64,000 bases of DNA, from contig NZ_JUGR01000004.1 in assembly GCF_000800015.1 (NCBI RefSeq), positions 184,197 through 248,196 of the forward strand. The letters run 5' to 3'. A model generated the notes under the pieces. The model was not told the origin of the DNA, did not search any database, and was given only the letters and a program-made list of their open reading frames with translations. Of the stretch, positions 34,158 to 42,687 are shown piece by piece. Each line of letters begins with the position of its first letter. Within the stretch, counting starts at the first letter, position 1. This DNA comes from Terriglobus sp. TAA 43. GTDB lineage: Bacteria; Acidobacteriota; Terriglobia; Terriglobales; Acidobacteriaceae. A program made the position numbers and the translations under genes.

Positions 34158-35945
34158 ATGCAGGCACAGCAACGTAGTACTTTGCGGACGGGGCACATTG
34201 CTTTTCTCGCAATCCTTTGGTTTCTGACACAGTTCGCTGGCATCTTCGGGCCGCCGCTGCTGGATGATGTGGATTCCATCCACACGGAAGCCGCGCGCGA
34301 GATGATTACGCGCCATGACTACGTGACTCTTTACGTGGACGGTATCCGCTATCTGGATAAGCCGCCGCTGCCGTACTGGTTGGCTGCAGGTGGCGCACAG
34401 ATCTTCGGCATGCATGACTGGGCGTTCCGGTTGCCGTTGGCGCTGTCGGTGCTGGTGCTGATTCTTTACGTGTATAGCTTTGGCACGCGGCTGTTTGGCG
34501 AGCGCTCAGGTTTCTACGCAGGCCTGGCAATGGCTACTTGTATCGGGCCTTACATCTTCACTCGATTCTTCATCCCCGATGTGATGGTGGCGTTGTGGAT
34601 GACCATGTGCGCAGACCTGATTCTGCGCATGGTGGATTCCATTCGCGCAGAGGGAAGAGCGAAGGCGTGGCACGCGGTGTTGTTTGCGCTGGTGTGTACG
34701 GCGGGAATGCTGACCAAGGGGCTGATCGGCATCGTGTTCCCACTGGGTTTGCTAGTGCTGTATCTGCTGGTAATTGGCGAACTGAAGATGCTGTTGAAGA
34801 TGCGTTCAGGCATCTTCACGGCGGTGTTTCTCGTGACCATGTTGCCGTGGCACATTCTTGCCTGGCAGCAGAATGCTCCCAGCGGCGGAGCGAAGGGGTG
34901 GTTCTGGTTTTACATCGTCAACGATCAGATCAATCGTTATCTGAACACGCGCATTCCTCGCGATTATGACAAGGTTCCACTGCTGACCTTCTGGGCGTTG
35001 CTGGTGGTTTGGTTGATGCCATGGGGCGTGTTCCTGTTTGGTGCGGCGCGGCGTTGGTGGCAAAGGAGAGCAGCATGGCGCAATGGCGGACCCACGACGA
35101 TGTTGTTGCTGTGGGCGGCGATGATCCTGTTGTTCTTTAGCTTTTCCACGCGGCAGGAGTACTACACGCTGCCCGCTGTGCCTGCGCTGGCGCTGCTGGC
35201 GGGGCATTATCTTTCCGACGCGGAGTCGCGGGAGTCGAAGCGTTCGCGATGGTTTTATGCCGCGCTGTTCTCAGTTGCTGCGATTGCCGCTATCGTCTGC
35301 ATTGCGCTTGCGGTGGTGGCAAAGGCTCCTATGCCGGGCGCGGATTTGTTTGAAGCATTGCAGCAGCATCCCGATGACTACCGGCTTTCGTTCGGTCATC
35401 TGTTTGATTTCACAACGAATGCTTTCGGGTTCTTCCGTGTGCCCCTAATCACGATGGCTGCCAGCCTGCTGCTGGCAACCGGTGTACCGCTGTTCCTGAA
35501 ATTGCGTGGCAAGACGTTTGCGGCGAATGTCGTGCTGGCGTTGGGCATGTGTGGCGTGTTGGGCAGCGTGCATGAAGGGTTGCGGATCTTCTATCCCATC
35601 CTTGGATCGGAGCCGTTGGCGCGCGTGATTCAGCAGCACTGGGATCCTGCAGCGCGCATCGTGATTGACGGCGAATATTCCAATGGCGATTCGATCAACT
35701 TCTACACCGGACAGCCTGTGTACATGCTGAACGGACGGGTGAATAACCTCTGGTATGGCTCGCTGTATGCGGATGCGCCGCATCGCTTTGAGGATGATGC
35801 TTCGTTCCTGGCGTTGTGGAATGGCGGGTCGCCGGTGTTCTTCGTAACGCATGATGCGAAGCGCACGCACGAGTGGCAGGCCGCACATGGCGGCACCTTG
35901 ATCGGATCGTCTGGTGGGAAGTACGTTCTGCTGAACCGCAGCTAA
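34158..35945 (+). CDS. ArnT-like GT39 glycosyltransferase (paralogue 2)
   Basis: A 595-residue paralogue of the divergent gene at 32137-34032, alike along its whole length: LLDDVDSIHTEAAREMITRHDYVTLYVDGIRYLDKPPLPYW, STRQEYYTLPAVPALAL, and the C-terminal block MLNGRVNNLWYGSLYADAPHRFEDD match it block for block. About twelve TM helices and a periplasmic tail. The frame opens at 33981, inside the divergent gene, but AAGG lies 6 bases before ATG 34158. It probably uses the same donor, made by the GT2 protein next door, with a different acceptor or timing (inference). Confidence 0.9.
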   Translation: MQAQQRSTLRTGHIAFLAILWFLTQFAGIFGPPLLDDVDSIHTEAAREMITRHDYVTLYVDGIRYLDKPPLPYWLAAGGAQIFGMHDWAFRLPLALSVLVLILYVYSFGTRLFGERSGFYAGLAMATCIGPYIFTRFFIPDVMVALWMTMCADLILRMVDSIRAEGRAKAWHAVLFALVCTAGMLTKGLIGIVFPLGLLVLYLLVIGELKMLLKMRSGIFTAVFLVTMLPWHILAWQQNAPSGGAKGWFWFYIVNDQINRYLNTRIPRDYDKVPLLTFWALLVVWLMPWGVFLFGAARRWWQRRAAWRNGGPTTMLLLWAAMILLFFSFSTRQEYYTLPAVPALALLAGHYLSDAESRESKRSRWFYAALFSVAAIAAIVCIALAVVAKAPMPGADLFEALQQHPDDYRLSFGHLFDFTTNAFGFFRVPLITMAASLLLATGVPLFLKLRGKTFAANVVLALGMCGVLGSVHEGLRIFYPILGSEPLARVIQQHWDPAARIVIDGEYSNGDSINFYTGQPVYMLNGRVNNLWYGSLYADAPHRFEDDASFLALWNGGSPVFFVTHDAKRTHEWQAAHGGTLIGSSGGKYVLLNRS

Positions 35946-35965
35946 CTGCGTCTTGGTGGTAATAA

Positions 35966-36001
35966 CAAGCGGGCGACCGCTCTCCGCAGTCGCCCGTTTG
36001 T
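35966..36001. terminator. Bidirectional terminator between GT39 and GT2 genes
   Basis: CAAGCGGGCGAC (35966-35977) pairs with GTCGCCCGTTTG (35989-36000), with one wobble near the base. The genes on each side converge here. Confidence 0.75.
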
Positions 36002-36019
36002 ACTTGGTGGTGTTTTTGC

Positions 36020-37000
36020 CTAAGAGGTAAGGCTCGTTTCGCGATCGTGTCCGCTGATCATGTGGGCAATGCTGTAATCGCTCTTCTGGCCGCGCTTGTT
36101 CAGCCAAAGCAACATTTCGCCGATGAGACCGCCCATGAAGCACTGAATGCCCGCCACGATGAGCAGCGCGGCTGCGAGCATCAAGGGGCCATGATGCAGC
36201 ATGACGTGGCGGTCACGGAAGAGCCATTCATAGATCAGGCCCACTGACATGATGCCTCCGCTGCCGATCAGCGCAAGTCCCCACGATCCAAAGAAGCGCA
36301 GCGGCTGCTGCAGATAGTTCAACAGAAAGTGAATGCGCAGCAGGTCAAAGAACACGGGAATGACGCGCCCAATTCCGTAGCGCGACTTGCCGTAACGACG
36401 CGGAATGTTGCGAATCGCGAGCTGGCATACGCGTGCGCCCTGCAGCGATGCAAGAGCGGGGATGAAGCGTTGCATGCCGCCGTACAGTGGGACTTCGCGT
36501 AGGAGTGACGTGCGGTACGCCTTGTAGCCACCGCCAAAATCATCAATCTCTACGCGCGAGAGTTTTCGCATGAAGTAGTTGGCGATCTTAGAGGGAATGC
36601 GCCGAACCCAAAGGTTATCCACGCGCTTCTCGCGCCATCCACACACAATGTCGTAGCCCTCTTCCACGCGTTTGATGAAACGTGGCAGGTCGGAGGGGTC
36701 ATGCTGTAGATCGCCATCCATGGTGATGGTGATCTCGCCGATGGCCATCTCAAAACCCGCGGCCAGACCGGCTGTTTTGCCATAGGTACGGCGGAACTGG
36801 ATCACGTTGACCGTTGAATCCATGGAGGCCAGTTCGGTCAGCAGGCGAAAGGTTCGATCGCGGCTGCCATCATCTACGAAGATGATCTCGTAGCTCTTGC
36901 CGGTCGAGGCGATCTGTTCCAACTCGCTTTTCAGGCGCGTATACAACTCGGAAATTGCGTCTTCTTCGTTCAGTAGTGGAATGACGATTGAATAGTCCAT
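36020..37000 (-). CDS. Polyprenyl-phosphate sugar synthase (ArnC/GtrB-like GT2)
   Basis: A 326-residue GT2 protein with the GT-A domain first (MDYSIVIPLLNEEDAISEL, EIIFVDDGSRDRTF, GLAAGFEMAIGEITITMDGDLQHDPSDLP with the metal-binding DGDLQ) and two C-terminal TM helices at about 235-260 and 270-295. This is the DPM1/ArnC/GtrB layout: transfer of a sugar from a nucleotide donor to undecaprenyl phosphate on the cytoplasmic face. It sits beside two ArnT-like enzymes that need such a lipid-linked donor, the usual pairing. The sugar is not known. Confidence 0.9.
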   Translation of the reverse strand: MDYSIVIPLLNEEDAISELYTRLKSELEQIASTGKSYEIIFVDDGSRDRTFRLLTELASMDSTVNVIQFRRTYGKTAGLAAGFEMAIGEITITMDGDLQHDPSDLPRFIKRVEEGYDIVCGWREKRVDNLWVRRIPSKIANYFMRKLSRVEIDDFGGGYKAYRTSLLREVPLYGGMQRFIPALASLQGARVCQLAIRNIPRRYGKSRYGIGRVIPVFFDLLRIHFLLNYLQQPLRFFGSWGLALIGSGGIMSVGLIYEWLFRDRHVMLHHGPLMLAAALLIVAGIQCFMGGLIGEMLLWLNKRGQKSDYSIAHMISGHDRETSLTS

Positions 37001-37163
37001 GTCGATCGGGCGTCCTGCAAGGGCAATGGATTCGTATTGCGCTTAAGACGGTAAAGATATCCGCAGTGATTCAGACTTGGCCTGCAATGGCGCAGATCGG
37101 CAGGGCAGCAACAAACGATGTATGGTGCATAGGGAAGTCTTACCTCGCTCCTGAAGGACGCCA

Positions 37164-38750
37164 ATGCCAACGTTCGCCGCTATCGACATCGGCTCCAATT
37201 CCTGCCGTCTCGCCATTGCCAATGTGGAACAGCACCGGATCAAGGTATTTCACGAGGATCGCGAAGTCGTGCGTCTGGGCGAGAGCGTATTTGAAACCGG
37301 CGAGATATCACCGGATGCGATGGCGAACACCATCCGTGCGCTGAAGCGATTTCAGAAGGCGGTGCAGGCACAGGTAGTGGACCGGGTGCGCGTGGTGGCG
37401 ACGTCGGCCATGCGCGATGCGCGCAATGCCGCTGCGTTCACAGCATGGGTGAAGTCGGCCACCGGATGGACCGTCGAAGTGGTCTCCGGTCTGGAAGAAG
37501 GAAGACTCATCCATCTTGGCGTTGTCTCTGGCGAGCCGGATGCGCGCGGCAAATGCGTGATGATCGACCTGGGCGGCGGCTCGTGCGAGGTGACCTTCAG
37601 CGACAACGGACGCATTCAACAGATGGTGTCGTTGCCGCTTGGTTCGGTGCGTTTGCAGCAGGAGTTTCTGCACAGCGACCCTCCAACCGCAGATGAGTTG
37701 CGTCAACTGCACATCTACATCGAACGCGAAATGCGCAAGCTGGAACGCAAGCTGGGTAAGCCGAATGCAGATGCGGTGATTGCTACGTCTGGCGCGGCTG
37801 CGGCGTTGGCAGAGGCGAGTCAAAGCACATTCTTAACCAAGGCCAAAGCGAAGGTTGTGCGCGTTGGGAAGAAGTCTGCTGCGGTGAAGCGCGTGGTCAG
37901 GAAGCTGTCGCTGCTGGAAGCGGATGCGGCATCGGTAAGGAAGTTAGCCAACCGTCTGGTGAAGATGAAGAACAGCGAGCGCATGGTGGTTCCCGGCATT
38001 GGACCGAAGCGCAGCGAGATCATCATTGGCGGCGCGTTTGTCTATGCATCCATTCTGGAACGGCTGGAGCTAAGCGGGTTTCGCTATTCGCCACTGGGAC
38101 TGCGCGACGGCATTCTGGCGCAGATGCTTTCGGACTCTGATGAGCGCGCGTCCGTCCATAAAGCTGTTGAGCAAGAGCGTTGGGAAGGCGTGCTGCAGGT
38201 CTGTCGCCGTTACAACATCGATCTGAAGCGTGCGGACGCGGTGCGTGCGGATGCGGTGAAGTTGTTCGACGCGCTGGAGCGTGTGCATGGCATGTCGCCG
38301 GACCTGCGTGAGTTGCTGGCTGCTGCGGCAATGATGAACGAAGTGGGTAAGTTCATGAACCATCAGGGGCATCACCGGCACGCGCAGTACATCATTGAGA
38401 ACTCGGAAATCTTCGGCTTCTCACCCACGGAACGCACCATCATGAGTGCGATTGCGCGCTACCTGGGCAAGAGCCGTCCGGATGGCATGGATCGTCCGCT
38501 ACGCGCGGTTCCGGTGGAGATCCAGGCAGATGTGGTGCGTTGTGTTGTGCTGTTGCGACTTGCGATTGGGCTGAATCAGAACCGCGCCACGCAGCCGGTG
38601 CATGTGAACGTGCGCGTATACCCCAAGCGTGTGTTGCTGGAGTTGAGTGCAGCGAAGGGTGGAGCAGAACTGGAGCAGTGGTCGCTGAAGAAGGAAGCGC
38701 CTTACTTCCGCGAAATCTTCCGTCGCGATCTGGTGGTAGAGCTGGCGTAA
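37164..38750 (+). CDS. Exopolyphosphatase / pppGpp phosphatase (Ppx/GppA) with HD domain
   Basis: A 528-residue protein of the Ppx/GppA family: FAAIDIGSNSCRLAIANV carries the first phosphate loop, VRVVATSAMRDARN, VSGLEEGRLIHLGV (usual form EEARLI), IDLGGGSCEVTF the second phosphate loop, then a helical HD-type domain in the C-terminal half with LAAAAMMNEVGKFMNHQGHHRHAQYII. It should release phosphate from polyphosphate or convert pppGpp to ppGpp. GAAGGA is 5 bases before the ATG. Its last 49 bases overlap the convergent sixA gene, so the two transcripts would be antisense there. Confidence 0.9.
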   Translation: MPTFAAIDIGSNSCRLAIANVEQHRIKVFHEDREVVRLGESVFETGEISPDAMANTIRALKRFQKAVQAQVVDRVRVVATSAMRDARNAAAFTAWVKSATGWTVEVVSGLEEGRLIHLGVVSGEPDARGKCVMIDLGGGSCEVTFSDNGRIQQMVSLPLGSVRLQQEFLHSDPPTADELRQLHIYIEREMRKLERKLGKPNADAVIATSGAAAALAEASQSTFLTKAKAKVVRVGKKSAAVKRVVRKLSLLEADAASVRKLANRLVKMKNSERMVVPGIGPKRSEIIIGGAFVYASILERLELSGFRYSPLGLRDGILAQMLSDSDERASVHKAVEQERWEGVLQVCRRYNIDLKRADAVRADAVKLFDALERVHGMSPDLRELLAAAAMMNEVGKFMNHQGHHRHAQYIIENSEIFGFSPTERTIMSAIARYLGKSRPDGMDRPLRAVPVEIQADVVRCVVLLRLAIGLNQNRATQPVHVNVRVYPKRVLLELSAAKGGAELEQWSLKKEAPYFREIFRRDLVVELA

Positions 38751-39250
38751 AGCGTACGGATGACGCGTGGGTCCAGCATCCATTGCAGCGTGGCTGCGCC
38801 GCGTTCCAGATTCAGTTTGGCAATCGCACCTTTGCGCAGGCGAATGGATGCAGGTGGACGGCTGGCGCGTGTCTGCTGTGCGGGCTGCATCAGCGTACCC
38901 AGGAACTCGACGAGATTGGGGCTGTGGCCCACCACCAGAAGTGATTCCACGCCACTGCATTCCATCAGCAGTTTTTCAAACTGCGCATAGGTGGCAGAGG
39001 GTGCAAGCGCGTCGCTCAGAACGATCTTCTGCTCGTAACCTGTTTCCGTGCCCACGAGCGATGCCGTCTGCAGGCTGCGCTTCAGCGGACTTGAGACAAC
39101 GAGATCAAAAGTCACGTTCATGGTGGTGAGAGTGTTGCCCAATAGAAGGCAATCGCGCTTGCCCGCTTTATCCAGCGGGCGCTTCACATCGAGTACCGGG
39201 TTTGATCGGCGTTGACCGGCCGACGCATGTCGCAGCATGTACAGGTTCAT
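38702..39250 (-). CDS. sixA: SixA-like phosphohistidine phosphatase
   Basis: A 182-residue histidine-phosphatase (phosphoglycerate mutase fold): MNLYMLRHASAG holds the catalytic RH at 7-8, VSSPLKRSLQTA the second Arg, and VVGHSPNLVEFLGTLM the catalytic GHxP. SixA removes phosphate from phosphohistidine in phosphotransfer proteins. A basic tail (TTRSRRKISRK) extends beyond the usual length of about 160. Its ATG overlaps the methyltransferase stop by 4 bases, so it is the third gene of an overlapping minus-strand operon. Confidence 0.88.
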   Translation of the reverse strand: MNLYMLRHASAGQRRSNPVLDVKRPLDKAGKRDCLLLGNTLTTMNVTFDLVVSSPLKRSLQTASLVGTETGYEQKIVLSDALAPSATYAQFEKLLMECSGVESLLVVGHSPNLVEFLGTLMQPAQQTRASRPPASIRLRKGAIAKLNLERGAATLQWMLDPRVIRTLYASSTTRSRRKISRK

Positions 39251-39936
39251 TGCAGCTCTGATTTTATGCTTTTGACTGCGTTTGCGTTGTTAACGCGTTG
39301 CCACAGCTCGCTGACGAGAAGACCACCAAGCCTGGTTTGTTGTTGCTGCATGTGCCATCCATTGCGTTGAAGGATCACTCCATACGCGGGCAGTTGCTGC
39401 GCACGCAGGCCGGTGAGGACGCGGAAAGCAACGTAGAGCATCCGCACAATAAGGCGCGACGGAAGCCGCATCACACCATGATTCGGGACGCGAAACTCTG
39501 AGATGACCCATCGTGCATCCGGAGTGGTGCATGTCGCTGCGTCGTGCGCGATGCTTTCCACTTCCGCATCGTTCAGACAGTCGAGAAAGAAGTGCGTGGC
39601 GATGAGGTCGAACCGTTTGTCCGCGACGGCTTCGGGAAGCCCGCGGTTCAGGGGCGTGCGGAGCGTTTGCAGACGAAGTTCTGCACCGACGGCATCGCAA
39701 CGCTTTCGCAGCGTGTGCAGCATGGCTTCGCTGGCGTCGATGGCAAAGGCGTCCGCTGCTTTCGCTTCCTGCAGCAGGGCAGCGGTGAAGCGGCCATCGC
39801 CATCGCCTAGTAGAAGCGCGTGTTGGGTGTTGCGAAGTTGTGGAAGGAAGTGGAAGCGGCAATGTTCAAGAGCCGTGCCGAAACTGAGATATTCCATCCA
39901 GCGATAGGGTTTCGCCAGACGATCAAAGCCGCTCAT
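39247..39936 (-). CDS. SAM-dependent methyltransferase (class I)
   Basis: A 229-residue methyltransferase. MSGFDRLAKPYRWMEYLSFG is the lead-in typical of ubiquinone/menaquinone-type methylases; HALLLGDGDGRFTAALL is the SAM loop, then AFAIDASEAML with the acidic residue for the ribose, LIATHFFLDCLND, and WVISEFRVP. The ATG at 39936 overlaps the upstream gene's TGA (ATGA), which settles the start against the ATG at 39960. The substrate is unknown; being between a UbiA-like membrane protein and SixA, a lipid or quinone is possible. Confidence 0.88.
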   Translation of the reverse strand: MSGFDRLAKPYRWMEYLSFGTALEHCRFHFLPQLRNTQHALLLGDGDGRFTAALLQEAKAADAFAIDASEAMLHTLRKRCDAVGAELRLQTLRTPLNRGLPEAVADKRFDLIATHFFLDCLNDAEVESIAHDAATCTTPDARWVISEFRVPNHGVMRLPSRLIVRMLYVAFRVLTGLRAQQLPAYGVILQRNGWHMQQQQTRLGGLLVSELWQRVNNANAVKSIKSELQ

Positions 39937-40766
39937 GCTAGGTATCGCAACAGCGGCCACAGCAACAGAGGCGTGAGCAGTGCGGCATCGGTAAGTGCGC
40001 GCATGCGGACTGCGGAGACGCGCGGCTCCAGCCGATCAAGCCCGCGAAGCAACAACGCGGCGGCCATAAGGGCGAGTGCTACACCGCGTGCCTGCGGCAG
40101 AAACAGTGCGATGGCGGCATTGGCAAGTGCGAACGCCAGCGTGATGCCGCGGAAATGCTCCACAGCCCAAGTCGTCGCAGGATCAGTGGTCGCGGATTCA
40201 GCGCGCGCGATGCGCACGCAGTTGAGCCAGCAGAGGATGCCGAACGCTGCTGCGCACAACCATTCCGCCACATGATCTTTATGCAGAAGACAAGGTGCGG
40301 CAATGGCGATGGCGAAAAACAATCCCACCATCCATTCTTTCGGGACTCGGACCTTCAGCCAGTGAACCGCAGCGGCGTATGCGATCAAAGGAATGACAAG
40401 CAGCAGCCAGGCAATCCGAACGGTATGCGGAAGCTCTACCAGCAAGACCAGGACGGTAGGCAGGGCGAAGCCGATGGCAACAAAAAATCCCCAGGCGTGT
40501 TCCGCGTGGAAACGATGGCGGTCTTCCAGTGAGGATGCTTCATGTTGAGCATCACCGAGACGGTCTGCCGCATAGAAAATCCAGACGGCGAGTGCGAGCG
40601 CCAGGGGAGCCGTCCACGGCAACACGACATGGAAGGACGCGGCAAAGAACGCAGCCCATACCGCAGCTACTGTGGGTGCATCCAGACTTAGAAGATGCCA
40701 AATCTCCAGAGGAGCCCGGCGCGCATGGCGTTCCGTGCTTGGTGCGACGATGGCGGTGGTGGCCAC
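39933..40766 (-). CDS. UbiA-like polytopic membrane protein
   Basis: A 277-residue protein with about eight hydrophobic helices. LSLDAPTVAAVWAAFFAASF opens the first, and WIFYAADRLGDAQHEASSLEDRHRFH sits where UbiA prenyltransferases carry NDxxDxxxD, with D-R-x-x-D here instead. UbiA enzymes join prenyl chains to aromatic rings or related acceptors. The match is remote, and a second Asp-rich motif is not obvious (LLLRGLDRLEPR is a weak candidate), so activity is uncertain. It is the first gene of the UbiA-like/methyltransferase/sixA operon, coupled to the next by ATGA. Confidence 0.7.
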   Translation of the reverse strand: MATTAIVAPSTERHARRAPLEIWHLLSLDAPTVAAVWAAFFAASFHVVLPWTAPLALALAVWIFYAADRLGDAQHEASSLEDRHRFHAEHAWGFFVAIGFALPTVLVLLVELPHTVRIAWLLLVIPLIAYAAAVHWLKVRVPKEWMVGLFFAIAIAAPCLLHKDHVAEWLCAAAFGILCWLNCVRIARAESATTDPATTWAVEHFRGITLAFALANAAIALFLPQARGVALALMAAALLLRGLDRLEPRVSAVRMRALTDAALLTPLLLWPLLRYLA

Positions 40767-40790
40767 ACCTATAGTTTATCGAGTCTGGAG

Positions 40791-40816
40791 GGCGGGGTGT
40801 GGGAAAGCCCCCCGCC
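40791..40816. terminator. GC hairpin after the GH57 gene
   Basis: GGCGGGG pairs with CCCCGCC in the 53-base gap between the GH57 stop and the UbiA-like start. No T tract follows on the minus strand, so it is a weak terminator or attenuator at best. Confidence 0.35.
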
Positions 40817-40819
40817 ATT

Positions 40820-42490
40820 TCAGGATTTCCAGTCAGCTGGATTCAGGTCCGGAAACAGGTCGTCCACGCGCTCCAGTTCGGCCAGGGTGGCCTCTTCTTC
40901 CTCTGTGAGCGCGCGATTGTCGGTGATGGTCAGCCACATGGAGCGTAATTGGGAGAAGGCATCGGCGTGTTCCCCGAAGCGCTTTTCGGCGTAGTCGCGA
41001 GCTGCTCCTGTAGTAATGAGCGTGGGCCAGTCGCTTGATTCCATGAGCAGAAGTTCGCGGCACATCTGTCGTGCCACCCGCCCGGCCTGCCCCCCAGCCG
41101 TCCATTGCAGAGACTGTGCAGCGTCGCGCACGGCGAGCTGCGCGGCATAGACCTTGCTGAGCAGTGACGAAGTTTCGCTGTTTAGCCAGACGCTGTTGTC
41201 GCCGTTTGCGCCCCAGGAGCCTTCCGACATCCGAACACGGCCCGCAGTACCGTGTTGGGCAAGATATTCCTCAGTGGTGGTGGCGTGGACACCATGCGTA
41301 CCGTTATGCAGGATGCGGAAGACGTTCTCCAGAAACTGCACACCTTCATGCCACCAGTGGCCAAAGAGCTCCAGATCAAACGGAGCCGAGAGGAGCAGCG
41401 GTGCATTGTCTGGACTGGGTTGCGAGCGCAAGGTCTCGGCCACCAGCGAAATGAAGTGTTCCGCGTGGACGCGAGACCGCTCCCGCGCGGCATCAGGGTG
41501 ATACGGTTCCTTGGCCTCCATGCCAAGGTTGGCACCCGTTACGCGCCAGTAACGATGTCCTCCAGGCCAGCGCTTCTTGTGGAAGTCCAGATAGTCGAAG
41601 TCGCCGGGATATCCACCTTCGGGACTCCATACCTGGGCGGCCGTGCGGGGATCGCGCGCAAGCACGGCAACGTTGCTGTCACCGATGCGATAAGGACGAT
41701 AGAACGAGGGGGATGCGCCGGAAGAATGCAGCCCGTCGTCAATTCGTTCCGCATTTTGAACCAGATGCGCGTCGACGAAGGTGAAGCCGATGCCGGTCTC
41801 GGCGAGAGCTGTTTCAGCGCCAATACGCTGCGCCGCCTGCCAGGCATCGTCACGGCCTTCCGGTGCTACGGGGAAATGCCATTTGCCTTCAGGCCGGTAT
41901 CCAAATTCCGGCAACCACGCACCGGTGGTATCTGTGCCGATGAGTTTGCGGTGCGCCTGCACTGCTGTCCGAAAATGCGCCAGCACGCTCTCATCCGTTC
42001 CCAGCAGGGGGACGTAGCCGTGTGTGGCTGCGGAAGTCAGCAGGGAGAGAGAACCGTTTTGTTGGGCGTTGCGGAATCCAGCGATCAGGTCGCCGTTCAG
42101 CAATTGCAGTTCTTCCAGCGACTGCGTAAAAAAACGCTCCCAGTGGCGTGCCAGACCAAGAAGGTGAGTTTCATTTGCAAGTTCGAAAAATCCGGCATCT
42201 TCGCGGGCGGCAGCAATCTTGCGTTCCAGGTAAGCCGGTAACTCGTCGCGGAAATCCTGATGTGCCAACTGCTGCAGCAGAACCGGGGACAGGCTCACAT
42301 TCATGTGAACCGGGATGCCATCCTCCTGCAGGGTCCGCAAGGTGCGCAGAAGCGGGAGATAGGTCTCGGCAGCAGCTTCCAGCAGCCACTCCAGCCCGTG
42401 GGGCCAAGTGCCGTGATGCAGTACGTACGGAAGATGGGCGTGCAGGACAAAACTGACATAGCCAGCTGTGCCGGAGGAATGTTTTTTCAT
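40820..42490 (-). CDS. GH57 1,4-alpha-glucan branching enzyme
   Basis: A 556-residue family 57 glycoside hydrolase: GYVSFVLHAHLPYV carries the first His motif, TTGAWLPEFGYRP the nucleophile Glu at about 195, LLLSAPFDLELFGHWWHEG the acid/base Asp at about 372, and a C-terminal helical DUF1957-type domain. These features fit the branching-enzyme subgroup of GH57, which makes alpha-1,6 branches in glycogen. It is cytoplasmic, with no signal. Other glycogen genes are not in the window. WLPEFGY replaces the more usual WLPECAY. Confidence 0.9.
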   Translation of the reverse strand: MKKHSSGTAGYVSFVLHAHLPYVLHHGTWPHGLEWLLEAAAETYLPLLRTLRTLQEDGIPVHMNVSLSPVLLQQLAHQDFRDELPAYLERKIAAAREDAGFFELANETHLLGLARHWERFFTQSLEELQLLNGDLIAGFRNAQQNGSLSLLTSAATHGYVPLLGTDESVLAHFRTAVQAHRKLIGTDTTGAWLPEFGYRPEGKWHFPVAPEGRDDAWQAAQRIGAETALAETGIGFTFVDAHLVQNAERIDDGLHSSGASPSFYRPYRIGDSNVAVLARDPRTAAQVWSPEGGYPGDFDYLDFHKKRWPGGHRYWRVTGANLGMEAKEPYHPDAARERSRVHAEHFISLVAETLRSQPSPDNAPLLLSAPFDLELFGHWWHEGVQFLENVFRILHNGTHGVHATTTEEYLAQHGTAGRVRMSEGSWGANGDNSVWLNSETSSLLSKVYAAQLAVRDAAQSLQWTAGGQAGRVARQMCRELLLMESSDWPTLITTGAARDYAEKRFGEHADAFSQLRSMWLTITDNRALTEEEEATLAELERVDDLFPDLNPADWKS

Positions 42491-42631
42491 GCAGTCTGTG
42501 TTCTCGCGCCGATCGTGTAGGGGCAGTACGGCTTCCTAAGAGCCACGGAAAGTGATTCACGGACGTTCGCCAGCATAGTAGCATCGGCCTTCGCTAGTTG
42601 GCTGGCAAGGGTCATGCCCGTGTAGATGCAA

Positions 42632-42659
42632 AAGGCCGGCGAAATGGTTCGCCGGCCTT
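42632..42659 (-). terminator. Terminator of the BON lipoprotein gene
   Basis: AAGGCCGGCGAA (42632-42643) pairs perfectly with TTCGCCGGCCTT (42648-42659); TTTGCATC follows on the minus strand. It lies 28 bases after the stop. Confidence 0.8.
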
Positions 42660-42687
42660 GGGTTGCCTACGCTACTTGTACGTGCGA

